Below are positions 28,732 through 38,091 of a stretch of DNA of 64,000 nucleotides, piece after piece (position 1 is the first letter of the stretch; the number at the start of each line of letters is the position of its first letter). A program made the translations under genes and the position numbers. Source of the DNA: UBA10649 sp963700745 (GTDB lineage: Bacteria > Actinomycetota > Actinomycetes > S36-B12); NCBI GenBank assembly GCA_963700745.1, contig CAVOYT010000009.1:124001-188000 (forward strand). Reading direction: 5' to 3'. The notes below the pieces were generated by a model that was not told where the DNA came from, ran no database searches, and saw nothing but the letters and a program-made list of their open reading frames with translations.

Positions 28732-29942
28732 CCGCCTGCGGCGATCTCGGCCACCCCGGCGAGGAGCCGGTCGACGTCCGCCGCGTTGGTGTACGGCGCC
28801 AGGCCGGCGCGCACGGCGCCCCGGGAGCCCAGGCCCATCCACTCCGCGGCCTCGATGGCGTAGAACGAACCCGCCGGCGCGTTGACGCCCCGCTCGGCCA
28901 GCCGTCGGTAGACGTCGTCGGCCTCGACGCCGTCGACGGTGAACAGCTCGGTGGGCGTGCGCAGCGGAGCGTGTCCGTGCAGGTGCACCCCGTCGATCGC
29001 GGCCAGTCCCGCCCGCATCCGGCCGCCCAGCCCATCCTCGTACTCCTCGAGGGCCGCCATCGACCGCAGGATCCGCTCGCGTCGCGACAGCTCACCCTCG
29101 TCGCCAGGGACGAGGTCGGCCAGCACGTCGATCGCGGCGGTCACCCCGGCCAGGAGCTCGTACGGCAGGGTCCCCAGCTCGAATCGCTCGGGGACGACGT
29201 CACTGCTCGGGCGCAGCTTGTCCGGGTGCAGGGTCTCGAGCAGGGCCGGCGAGGCGGCCAGCATTCCCAGGTGAGGACCGAGGAACTTGTAGGGGCTGCA
29301 CACGTAGAAGTCCGCACCGAGGGCCCGCATGTCGATCGGCGCATGCGGCGTCAGGTGGACCCCGTCGACGTACAGCAGCGCGTCGGCGTCAGCCAGGGCT
29401 GCACCGATGGCCGCGACGTCGGGCCGGGTCCCGATCAGGTTGGACGCCCCCGTGACTGCGACCACACGCGTACGGTCGTTGACGAGGGACAGCACGTCGT
29501 CCGCCGTCATCACGCCGGTCTGCGGATCGAACGGCGCCCATCGAATCGTCGCTCCGGAACGCTCCGCATACGTCACCCACGGGCGCACGTTTCCGTCGTG
29601 GTCGAGGCGGCTGACGACGACCTCGTCGCCCGGGCCCCACTCCTGCGCAAGGGTGCGGGCCACCTGGAAGGTCAGCTCGGTCATGCTGCGCCCGAACACG
29701 ATCCCCGACGGGTCGGCGTTGACCAGGTCGGCGCCAGCCAGGCGCGCGCCGACGGTGATGTCGTCCGCGTTGCGCTCCGCCTGCGTCATCCGGCCGCGGT
29801 TCGAGAGCCCCGCCTTCAGGGCGGCCGCGATCGCGTCCGCGACCACGTCAGGGGTCTGCGAACCACCGGGCCCGTCGAAGTAGGCCGTGCCGTCGGCCAG
29901 AGCGGGAATGCGGGCGCGGATGCGGTCGACGTCGTAGGTCAC
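28728..29942 (-). CDS. Cysteine desulfurase-like PLP-dependent enzyme
   Basis: 404 residues, intact. Aminotransferase class V fold: AYFDGPGGSQTPDVVADAIA, MTELTFQVARTLAQEW, SRLDHDGNVRPWVTYAERSG, ADALLYVDGVHLTPHAPIDM, and the PLP Lys in CSPYKFLGPHLGMLA. The subfamily is usually annotated cysteine desulfurase-like. No ISC/SUF partner genes are adjacent, so a role in Fe-S assembly is not implied. It overlaps the convergent cytochrome gene by 4 bp. Confidence 0.88.
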   Translation of the reverse strand: MTYDVDRIRARIPALADGTAYFDGPGGSQTPDVVADAIAAALKAGLSNRGRMTQAERNADDITVGARLAGADLVNADPSGIVFGRSMTELTFQVARTLAQEWGPGDEVVVSRLDHDGNVRPWVTYAERSGATIRWAPFDPQTGVMTADDVLSLVNDRTRVVAVTGASNLIGTRPDVAAIGAALADADALLYVDGVHLTPHAPIDMRALGADFYVCSPYKFLGPHLGMLAASPALLETLHPDKLRPSSDVVPERFELGTLPYELLAGVTAAIDVLADLVPGDEGELSRRERILRSMAALEEYEDGLGGRMRAGLAAIDGVHLHGHAPLRTPTELFTVDGVEADDVYRRLAERGVNAPAGSFYAIEAAEWMGLGSRGAVRAGLAPYTNAADVDRLLAGVAEIAAGG

Positions 29943-29960
29943 GCCCCTATCTAACTCCCG

Positions 29961-30792
29961 TCAGTTCCCGCGCGTGACGTCCCACCAGACCGTTGCCACC
30001 TCACGCGGCTGGGCATCCGACTGCGCGATCAGCGCCGCGGCCACCTCCGCGTCCCGATCCTCGCCCAGGCACAGCCGGATGCGCGCGAACCGCACCCGCT
30101 CGTCGTCGGGAAGGGTCACGCGGCGCCCCCACGTCTCGTCCTCCCACAGGTCCAGGTGCGCCTCGAACCCCAGCGCCCGAGCGATCGCCGCGAGGTCCTG
30201 CGCCGTCGGACTCGTCGGTCGGTCGAGGCCCCAGAACTGCTTCCACAGCGGGTTCATGTTCGACAGGGGGTGGTGCTGCGGCAGCTCGATGACCACGCGC
30301 ACCCGGGCATGCCGGTCCAGCGCGGTGAGGAACGGGGCGATGTCCGCCACGTTGTAGGCGACGTGATGGCACACGACGACGTCGCACTCCGGCACCGCGT
30401 CGGCCACCGCGGGCCAGTCGCCGAGGAACTCCTGCGACCGCACGCCGCGGCGCTTGGCCGCATCGGCGAAGGCATCGAGCATCCCCTGCTGATGATCGAC
30501 GCCAACCACCATCCCTGCCGGGGGGACGAGCGCCATCGACGCCCGGCCGCCGCCACTGCCGACATCCAGCACGCTGCCGTCCGGTCGGCATCGCCTCGCG
30601 GGCGAGTCGATGAGAGTGCGAGTCGGGGATCTCGTCGTCGACGGTGAACATCGAGACCGGGTGGATCCACGGCTGCTCGGGCGCCTGGGCGAGGATCTCG
30701 TCGGGGATGGCCCACGATGCGAGATCATCACGCCACTGCTGCAGCAGGGGGTCCGCGGTCGGGTCGGGCGAGGTCGTCGGGGTGTCGGTCAC
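29961..30792 (-). CDS. Class I SAM-dependent methyltransferase (frameshifted)
   Basis: About 277 residues. N-terminal part MTDTPTTSPDPTADPLLQQW, then after a frame change near 30580 motif I SVLDVGSGGGRASMALVPPA, VVGVDHQQGMLDAFADAAKR, CDVVVCHHVAYNVADIAPFL and ELPQHHPLSNMNPLWKQFWG. Substrate unknown. Divergent from the DUF3159 gene. Confidence 0.8.
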
Positions 30793-30799
30793 GGACCTG

Positions 30800-30816
30800 A
30801 CGCTAGCCGCTAGCGT
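30800..30816. promoter_or_regulatory. Palindrome between divergent genes, possible operator
   Basis: ACGCTAG-CCG-CTAGCGT, a perfect 7-bp inverted repeat with a 3-nt spacer, centred in the 30-bp gap between the methyltransferase start (30792) and the DUF3159 start (30823). The position suits an operator controlling both genes, but the gap is so short that it overlaps the leaders. Confidence 0.4.
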
Positions 30817-30822
30817 GTGCGC

Positions 30823-31541
30823 GTGACTCAGCAGGACGACGCCGACGGGCCAGCGCCCGGGATGCCGATGGTCTCGCGCCTGAGGACGCCAAACTCGACC
30901 AGCAACACCCCTTCGTCCGCCTGCTGGGCGGCGTGCGCGGCGCTCTCGAGAGCATCCTGCCGCCCTTCGTGTTCATCTCGGTCTACCTCGGGCTGGGGGG
31001 AGATGCCTCCGAGGACCTGGTCTGGGCGATCGGCGCGGCCGTCGGTCTGGCCCTCGTCTTCACGATCTGGCGCCTGATCGAGGGCAAGCACCCGGCGCGC
31101 GCGATCGGATCGATCCTCATCGTCCTGCTGAGCGGCTACATCGCCGGCCGTACGGGCAGCGCCGCTGACTTCTTCTGGCCCAGAGTCCTGCTCAACGCGG
31201 CGTCCGCACTGGCCTTCGTGTTCGCCAACCTCATCGGCTGGCCGCTGATCGGCGTGATCCTCGGGCCCCTCGTCGGCACGAAGATGTCGTGGCGCAAGGA
31301 CCCCGACCTCATGCGCGCATACAAGCGGGCCTCGTGGCCGTGGGCGGTGCTCAACCTCGTGCGGACGGCGCTGCTGGTGCTGTTCATCGACGGGAACAAC
31401 CTGTGGGCGCTCGCCGCCTCGGGCGCCTTCTTCTACGGCCTGACCGTCGTCACGATCGTCATCTCCTGGTGGCTGATCAAGAGGTCGCTGCCCGCCGACC
31501 ATCTGGGCATCCGCCACCCTCGGATCGCCACGTCCGGCTGA
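30823..31541 (+). CDS. DUF3159 membrane protein (frameshifted)
   Basis: About 239 residues with about six hydrophobic segments: ILPPFVFISVYLGLGG, AVGLALVFTIWRLIEGKHPA, IGSILIVLLSGYIAGRTGSA, ALAFVFANLIGWPLIGVILG, WAVLNLVRTALLVLFIDGNN. This pattern is typical of DUF3159. One frame change near 30885. Start GTG 30823. Function unknown. Confidence 0.85.
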
Positions 31542-31544
31542 GCC

Positions 31545-32357
31545 TCACGACGGCTGGCAGGACGGGCACCAGTACAGATTGCGACCCTGCAGGTCCGCCA
31601 TCACCACCTCGCCGCCGCACCGGTAGCACGCGCGACCGTCCCGTCGGTAGACGTACACCTCTCCCCCGTGCCGGTCCTCCCGCGGCGCCCGGCCCATCGC
31701 CTCCGGCAGGTGCTCGTCGCGCACCGTGTCGATGCGCCCGTGCTTCGTGCCGGCCGTCATGAGCACGACGAGGTCGCTCCACATGGCGTCGAACTCCTCC
31801 GCCGTGACGTCCCGTCCGGCCCGGAACGGGGACATCCCGTGGCGGAACAGCACCTCGGCCCGGTAGATGTTGCCGACGCCGGCGAACACCGCCTGGTCCA
31901 TCAGCAGCCCGCCGATCGGCGCGGAGCTACGGCTCACCCGCAGCCATGCACGTTCCGGGTCGGCGTCCTTGCGGATCGGGTCGGGGCCGATGCGCCGGAC
32001 CGCGGCTCGCTTCGCGTCGTCGTCGAGCACCTCGCAGACGGTCGGGCCGCGCAAGCTCGGCGTAGGCAGTGTCCGAGAGCAGGCGCATCCGCACCTGGCC
32101 GACCGGGTCGGGAGCCGCTCCCCTGCCGATCTGCCACTTGCCGAAGAGCCCGAGGTGCACGTGCACCCACTGGCGGTTGTCGAAGCCGATGAACAGGTGC
32201 TTGCCGTGCGCCTCGACCTTGCGGACCGTGCGGCCCGACACCTGCGCGGCGCCGTCTGCGAACCGACCCTGGGGGCTGTCCACCGAGCGGCCGGCCGTCG
32301 ACTGAAGGCCCGGCCCAGGCGCCGGGCCTGGTGGTGGATGACGTGTCCCTCGGGCAT
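31545..32357 (-). CDS. Fpg/Nei-type DNA glycosylase (frameshifted)
   Basis: Base-excision repair enzyme. It starts MPEGHVIHHQARRLGRAF, where the mature N-terminal Pro is the catalytic nucleophile and Glu3 the partner, so the start at 32357 is right although ATG 32363 is also in frame. Middle: VEAHGKHLFIGFDNRQWVHV. H2TH region: LMDQAVFAGVGNIYRAEVLF. C-terminal zinc finger: CYRCGG ... CPSC. Frame changes near 32295 and 32055. The PEGH start fits the Nei2 group. Confidence 0.88.
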   Translation of the reverse strand: MPEGHVIHHQARRLGRAFSRRPAARWTAPRVGSQTAPRRCRAARSARSRRTASTCSSASTTASGCTCTSGSSASGRSAGERLPTRSARCGCACSRTLPTPSLRGPTVCEVLDDDAKRAAVRRIGPDPIRKDADPERAWLRVSRSSAPIGGLLMDQAVFAGVGNIYRAEVLFRHGMSPFRAGRDVTAEEFDAMWSDLVVLMTAGTKHGRIDTVRDEHLPEAMGRAPREDRHGGEVYVYRRDGRACYRCGGEVVMADLQGRNLYWCPSCQPS

Positions 32358-32507
32358 GGTCATGCATCCTGACAGGCGGGTGCCGGGACCGCGCCGCCAC
32401 GCCCCCCTGGCAGCAGCTATGACCGATCTCTTGACCGGCCGCGGGGCGACTACTGCCGTCAGCGAGGTTCACACTGAAAGAGACACCCCTACCGAGACGA
32501 GGTCGCC

Positions 32508-32868
32508 ATGATCCGCATGACCAACGTCAAGCGCGCCGCTGCCGGTGGCGCGGTCGCAGCTCTGCTGCTCACGGGAGGTGCCCTTCCGGCGATTGCTGCG
32601 AGCCCCAGCGCGACCGTCGCGGACTGCGTCGCGGCCAGGACGGTCGCTCAAGGACGCCGCCAAGTCGAACTTCAAGATGCGCCAAGAAGGCCGAGGCCTG
32701 GAATGCACTACGCCGACTTCCACCGCCTCGAAGCGGGACGCGGCGAAGGCGCGTCGCATGGCCCTGAAGGACGGCCCTCAAGACTCGCAAGGCCGCCTTC
32801 GTACGACGGCCAGAATGGCCTTCAGGACCTGCGTCTCCACCGCGACGGATGCACAGGGCGCGGGCTGA
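32508..32868 (+). CDS. Small secreted helical protein, unknown (frameshifted)
   Basis: A signal peptide (VKRAAAGGAVAALLLTGGAL ... AIAASPS) is followed by a short Lys/Ala-rich helical region with LKDAAKSNFK and AKKAEAWNAL, ending near FRTCVSTATDAQGAG at TGA 32866-32868. Cys in VADCVAA and RTCVST. At least three frame changes, so the mature sequence is only approximate. Confidence 0.5.
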
Positions 32869-32893
32869 GGCCCAGCCCCAGTCTGGGCGAGCA

Positions 32894-32933
32894 CGCCACT
32901 GCGGGAGCCGAGAGGCTTCCCGTGGTGGCGTTT
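32894..32933 (+). terminator. Rho-independent-like terminator
   Basis: A stem CGCCACTGCGGGAG (32894-32907) with CTTCCCGTGGTGGCG (32916-32930), nearly complete pairing, 8-nt loop, followed by TTTG. It lies 26 bp after the stop of the small secreted protein. A smaller hairpin GCCCAG/CTGGGC (32870-32888) precedes it. Confidence 0.6.
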
Positions 32934-33035
32934 GCTGTTCTCTGGACCCTCCCTTGTCCTAGCCTGTGACGATCCCGGATCCTTGATCGACGGTGTCCCG
33001 GCGGCCGGGCGGCGGGGCGCGCCAGGAGGCCGACC

Positions 33036-33696
33036 ATGACCGCTAATCAACCGATCGACGTTCGCGACATGGCGATCGTCCATGCGACGTTCCGCAACTC
33101 CTACGCCGAGAGTGCGGCGCCTGGTGCGCGCGAACCCGACGCCGTCGCCCGACGCGGGTCGACGTTCCTGGCCGATCACATCGACTTCGGGATCATAGAT
33201 GCTGCATCACCACCACGAGAGCGAGGACGAGCTGCTCTACCCCATGATGATCGAACGCGCGCCCGAGCAGGCCGCGATGATCGAGGAGGTCGAGAAGCAG
33301 CACCAGGACGTCACGGCGACGATCGACGCGGCCTCGGCCGCATGCGCCGCCTGGCGTGCCCGGCCCTCCGCCGAGACCGGCGAGGCCCTCGCGGCCGCGC
33401 TCGAGAGCCTCAACGCCACGCTCCAGCCGCACCTCGACGACGAGGAGGAGAAGATCGTGCCCCTCGCCGCCGTCACGCTCACGCAGGACGAGTGGGCGGC
33501 CATGGGCGAGCATTCGCGCGCGGCGATCCCGCGCAACAAGATGCCGGTCGCCTTCGGAATGCTGCTGGAGCCACTCAACGACGCCGACCGCGAATACATG
33601 AAGTCCGACCTGCCCGCCCCGATCCGCCTGCTCTACCCCATCCTCATCGACCGGCCCTGGAAGAAGTACGCCAAGACCCTCCGCACGGGCACCTGA
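33036..33696 (+). CDS. Hemerythrin HHE domain protein (frameshifted)
   Basis: About 219 residues. N-terminal part MTANQPIDVRDMAIVHATFR, then after a frame change near 33195 LHHHHESEDELLYPMMIER, AMIEEVEKQHQDVTATID and PHLDDEEEKIVPLAAVTL. The HHxxE...H...HxxxE pattern binds a di-iron site in this family. Roles include oxygen, NO or iron sensing. AGGAGG precedes ATG 33036. Confidence 0.85.
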
Positions 33697-33735
33697 CCCT
33701 TCGCCGCGACGAAGCTCGGCGGTAGGTTCCCGGTC

Positions 33736-34425
33736 GTGGCCGTGCAGCCCCTCCTGCAGGCCACCGCCATCGGCATCGACGGCTACCGGGGCGGATGGGT
33801 CGCCGCATCCCTCGTCGACGGTGAGGTGACCTGGGCCACGGCGGCTATCGCCGATATCGGAAGACTCGTCCCGGCCGAAGTCGTCGTCGCCATCGACATG
33901 CCGATCGGGCTCCTCCCGTCGGGCGAGCGCGAGTGCGATGCCCTTGCCCGCCGCGCATTGCCGGGGGCATCGTCACGTGTGTTCACCACGCCGCCGCGCG
34001 CCGTGCTCGAGCTCGGACCCACTGCCCCCAACGACGAGGCCCAGATCGTCAGCCGCCAGCTCATGGGCAAGGGGGTGAGCCGGCAGGCGCTGCACCTCGC
34101 CCCGCGGATCCTGGCACTGGACGCGTGCCTCGCCGGTCGCGCCGACGCCCGCGTCGTGGAGGTGCACCCCGAGATCTCGTTCGCCGAGATGGCTGGACGC
34201 GTGCTCGCGCGCAAGAAGTCGGCCGAAGGGGTGGAGCAGCGCCTCGCGGTGCTCGCTGCCTGGCTGCCGGGGGTCGTTGATGCGGTGGCCGGGCGTCCCC
34301 GCGACGTGCCGATCGACGACGCGCTCGATGCCCTGGCTGCGCTGTGGTCGGCGGTCAGGTGGCGGGACGGGCTGGCCCGGACGCTACCGGCCGATGCGGA
34401 CGCCGCCCCGCGCATCGTCGTCTAG
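33736..34425 (+). CDS. DUF429 protein (RNase H-like fold)
   Basis: 229 residues, intact. ATAIGIDGYRGGWVAASLVD at the N-terminus and VVVAIDMPIGLLPSGERECD follow the DUF429 pattern, whose fold is predicted to be RNase H-like with acidic residues on the first strands. The late motif is RVVEVHPEISFAEMAGRVLA. Biological role unknown. It overlaps the 3' end of the DCC-family gene by 4 bp. Confidence 0.85.
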   Translation: MAVQPLLQATAIGIDGYRGGWVAASLVDGEVTWATAAIADIGRLVPAEVVVAIDMPIGLLPSGERECDALARRALPGASSRVFTTPPRAVLELGPTAPNDEAQIVSRQLMGKGVSRQALHLAPRILALDACLAGRADARVVEVHPEISFAEMAGRVLARKKSAEGVEQRLAVLAAWLPGVVDAVAGRPRDVPIDDALDALAALWSAVRWRDGLARTLPADADAAPRIVV

Positions 34426-34786
34426 TATCCAACCGGCAGGCCGGCGTCGAGCCCGGGAGGCGATGGCGGTTGGCCGCCACCCTCCGGTAGACCCGCTCGA
34501 CCAGTGGCGCCAGCAGCGGAGCGGACATCACCACACCCGCCGTGCGCCAGGGCTGGCGGCATTGCAGCAGGGCGGCGGCAACGGCACGCCCCGCCGACCG
34601 ACGTCCGGCGTGGTCCACGAACTGCACCGCGGCGGCGCACTCGGCCTCGGTCAGGCCCAGGGCGGCGAGGTCGGCCCGCTGCCACGGCACCGTCACGAGC
34701 CCGCCGCGCGACCAACCGGCAAGCCGAGACGCGCTCCACGTGCAGAAGCCGCAGTCCCCGTCGAAGACCAGCACCGCATCAACCAT
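34422..34786 (-). CDS. DCC-family (DUF393) thiol-disulfide oxidoreductase-like (frameshifted)
   Basis: About 120 residues. The signature DxDCGFC box lies in MVDAVLVFDGDCGFCTWSA. Then WQRADLAALGLTEAECAAAV and ALLAPLVERVYRRVAANRHR. A frame change near 34465 gives the end LDAGLPVGY with TAG at 34422. Start taken as ATG 34786; ATG 34795 is in frame. Divergent from pepN with a 26-bp gap. Confidence 0.75.
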
Positions 34787-34812
34787 GAACACCATGATGG
34801 TTGGATGCGCCC

Positions 34813-37377
34813 ATGACCGCATCCGAGAACATGACCCGAGCCGAGACCAAGGAGCGATCCTCCCTCATCGCGGTCCAGTCCTACGAGGTCTTCGTCGACG
34901 TCACCGGGGACGGGGCGACCTTCCCCTCGACGACGACGGTTCACTTCACCTGCTCCCAGCCCGGCGTCGAGCACGTGGATCGATCTCATCGCGCCGACCG
35001 TCCGCTCGGTGACGCTCAACGGCGTCGATCTCGACGTGGCCGACGTCGTCTCCGGCCCCCGCATCTCGCTGCCGGATCTCGCGGCGGAGAACGAGCTCGT
35101 GGTGACGGCGGACTGCGCGTACATGAACACCGGCGAGGGGCTCCACCGGTTCATCGACCCGGTCGACAAGGAGACCTACCTCTACAGCCAGTTCGAGTCG
35201 GCCGACTCGCGCCGCATGTACGCCAGCTTCGAGCAGCCCGACCTGAAGGCCACGTTCCAGCTGACGGTCACGGCTCCCTCGCACTGGAAGGTGGTCAGCA
35301 ACTCCCCCAGCCCCGCGCCCACCGTCCACGGCGACGGCACCGCGACGTGGGCCTTCGACGCCACGCCGCGGATCTCCACGTACATCACCGCCCTCGTTGC
35401 CGGTCCCTATCACCGAGTCAGCGACACGTACTCGGGCCCGTACGGCACCTACCCCCTCGACGTGTACTGCCGCGAGTCGCTGGCCGAGTACCTCGACTCC
35501 GACGAGATCTTCACCGTGACGAAGCAGGGCTTCGCGTACTTCGAGGAGCAGTTCGGGACGCCGTACCCGTTCGCCAAGTACGACCAGCTGTTCGTCCCGG
35601 AGTTCAATGCCGGCGCCATGGAGAACGCGGGCTGCGTCACGATCCTCGAGGACTACGTCTTCCGGTCCCGCGTCACCGATGCCGCCTACGAGCAGCGCGC
35701 CAACACGATCCTGCACGAGCTGGCGCACATGTGGTTCGGCGACCTCGTCACGATGACCTGGTGGGACGACCTGTGGCTCAACGAGTCGTTCGCCGAGTGG
35801 GCCTCGCACTGGGGGAACGTGAACGCCACCCGCTACAACAACGCGTGGACGACCTTCGCCAACCTGCGCAAGGCCTGGGCCTACCGCCAGGACCAGCTGC
35901 CCTCCACGCATCCGATCGCCGCCGACATGGTCGACCTCGACGCGGTCAAGGTGAACTTCGACGGCATCACCTACGCCAAGGGCGCGTCGGCCCTCCGCCA
36001 GCTGGTGGCGTGGGTCGGCGAGGAGCAGTTCCTGGCCGGCGTGCGCGCCTACTTCGCCAAGCACGCGTGGGGCAACACCGAGCTCAGCGACCTGCTGTCC
36101 GAGCTCGAGGTCACCAGCGGGCGCGACCTCAGCGCATGGACGCACGAGTGGCTGCAGACCAGCGGCGTCAACCTGCTCCGGCCCGATCATCAGCCGTCGG
36201 CGCGTACGACACTCATGACCAACGTCGTGATCGAGCAGGAGCCGCCAACGTCGCCGGAGGGCATCGACCCCACCCTGCGCTCGCACCGGATCGGGCTCGG
36301 CCTGTACGACGTGAAGAACGGCGCACTGACCCTGCGCGAGCGCATCGAGGTCGACGTCGTGGGGGCACGCACGGAGGTCCCGCAGCTGACAGAACGTCAT
36401 GCGACCCGATCTGCTGCTGCTGAACGACGACGACCTCACCTTCGCGAAGATCCGCCTGGACGAGCACTCGTGGCGGACCGTCGTGGAGCACCTCGGCTCC
36501 CTGTCCGATCCGCTGGCTCGCGCCCTCATCTGGGGCGCCGCCTGGGACATGACGCGGGACGCCGAGGTGTCGACCGGTGACTTCCTCTCACTCGTGCTGT
36601 CGGGCATCGGCTCGGAGACCGACGTCGGCGTGGTCCAGGGGGTGCTGCGACAGCTCAAGTCGGCGATCGACCAGTTCGCCGCCCGGGAGAACCGCACGGG
36701 CTATCTCATCCGCCTGTCGGATGCCATGCGCGATCTCGCGGAGACGGCGGAGCCGGCCAGCGACCACCAGCTGGCCTTCACCCGGGCGTTCGTCTCATCG
36801 GCGACGACCGACGAGCAGCTCGACCTCGTGGCCGCGCTGCTCGACGGCACGGTGGTCTGGGAGGGCCTGGCCGTCGACACCGATCTGCGGTGGTTCATGC
36901 TCCAGCGCCTCGTCGTCAGCGGGCGCCTCGAGGATGACGCGATCGAGGCCGAGCAGGACGCGGACGACACCGCGACCGGGCGTCGTCAGGCCGCCGTCGC
37001 GCGCGCGGCGCGTCCGACGTCCGTTGCCAAGGAACTGGCGTGGGCGGAGATCATCGACCGCACCGACCTGCCGAACGCGATCCTGGACGCCACGATCGGC
37101 GGGTTCGTCCAGCCGGACCAGGTGGACCTGCTGCGCCACTATCGCGACCGCTACTTCGAGGCGCTGCCGCGGGTGTGGCAGGAGCGGACCACGGAGATGG
37201 CCCAGGCGATCACCATGGGGCTCTACCCGTTCCTGGTCGTCGAGGACGAGACCATCGCGGCCACCGACGAGTTCCTGGCCGGCGACCTCAACTCCGCGTG
37301 CCGCCGACTGGTCAGCGAGGGACGCGACGGGGTGCTGCGGGCGCAGCGGCGAGAGCCAAGGATGCCGGCACTCCTAG
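34813..37377 (+). CDS. pepN: Aminopeptidase N, M1 family (frameshifted)
   Basis: About 855 residues, the usual length for actinobacterial PepN. Exopeptidase-specificity motif NAGAMENAGCVTI. Zinc site HELAHMWFGDL with the third ligand in NESFAEWASHWG. A C-terminal ERAP1-like helical domain runs from about 36400. Frame changes near 34978, 36393 and 37345. Start ATG 34813. The exact C-terminus is uncertain: TAG 37375-37377 is the most likely stop. It removes N-terminal residues from peptides in the cytosol. Confidence 0.92.
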
Positions 37378-37427
37378 TACGCGGCCTGGCCAGGAGTGCG
37401 CGGGGACGCGGCCAGGTCGGCTACCGC

Positions 37428-37856
37428 CTAGGCGGGTTCGTCGAGGTGCATGACCAACGGATGCCGGGCGTGCTGCGCGAGCAGCGTCACTCCCTCGCGC
37501 ACCCCGCCGACCAGGTCATCCGCGACGAAGCAGGACTTCATCGTCAAGGCGGCGAACTCGCACGCCCGGTTGTCCAGCGCCTGAACGGTGTTGACCCCAG
37601 TGACGATCTCGATGGAACGGGACGACGGATCGACCGCCACGAGGACGGCCGAGGCCGGATCAGGGAGCAGGGCGTGCTGCGAGACCGCCGACTCACGTCC
37701 GGACGGCAACGGACCGATGTACACCCCGAAGCCGAAGCCGCAGATGGACCGCGCCCGCTGGACCACTCGGGTCAGGTCCGCACGCTGAGAGTCGGACAGG
37801 GGGCTGACCTCACCGGTCGAGCCGAGTTCGTAGGCGTTCGAGTCACCAGCGGGCAC
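37428..37856 (-). CDS. DUF5130/TPM-like protein, PRSAF1 homologue
   Basis: 142 residues. VSPLSDSQRADLTRVVQRAR, CGFGFGVYIGPLPSGRES, AVLVAVDPSSRSIEIVTG and CEFAALTMKSCFVADDLVGG match the TPM-like DUF5130 fold. The mycobacterial relative (Rv2468c, MSMEG_4692) was seen attached to the CIII-CIV respiratory supercomplex. GTG 37856 has GGGAGG at 8 nt; GTG 37865 is in frame upstream. The start overlaps the CtaJ-like gene, so the two are coupled. Confidence 0.8.
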   Translation of the reverse strand: MPAGDSNAYELGSTGEVSPLSDSQRADLTRVVQRARSICGFGFGVYIGPLPSGRESAVSQHALLPDPASAVLVAVDPSSRSIEIVTGVNTVQALDNRACEFAALTMKSCFVADDLVGGVREGVTLLAQHARHPLVMHLDEPA

Positions 37857-38082
37857 TGACGCCACCTCCCGCCATCTTGTTGCCGGCCTCGGCCAGCTCG
37901 CTGGGCAGTCGCGATGGGTCGGGCATCGCCGGATCGCTGGTCACCATGAAGGGACCCGCGTCGTAGTCCCCGCTCGCGCGCCCGGACCGCGTCCACGAGG
38001 ACGCCGACACGAGCACGACCACCACGATGGCGAAGGCCACCGGGATGCCGATGAAGATGAGGAGGGCCTCGACGGGATTCAC
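37843..38082 (-). CDS. Single-TM protein, likely cytochrome aa3 oxidase subunit CtaJ
   Basis: 79 residues. One N-terminal membrane helix, VEALLIFIGIPVAFAIVVVV, then a polar tail (GDYDAGPFMVTSDPAMPD). Size, single helix, and position directly before the PRSAF1-like gene match the CtaJ accessory subunit of the mycobacterial aa3 oxidase. The assignment rests mainly on context. GTG start with a weak RBS. Confidence 0.6.
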   Translation of the reverse strand: MNPVEALLIFIGIPVAFAIVVVVLVSASSWTRSGRASGDYDAGPFMVTSDPAMPDPSRLPSELAEAGNKMAGGGVSARW

Positions 38083-38091
38083 GCCGCCAGC

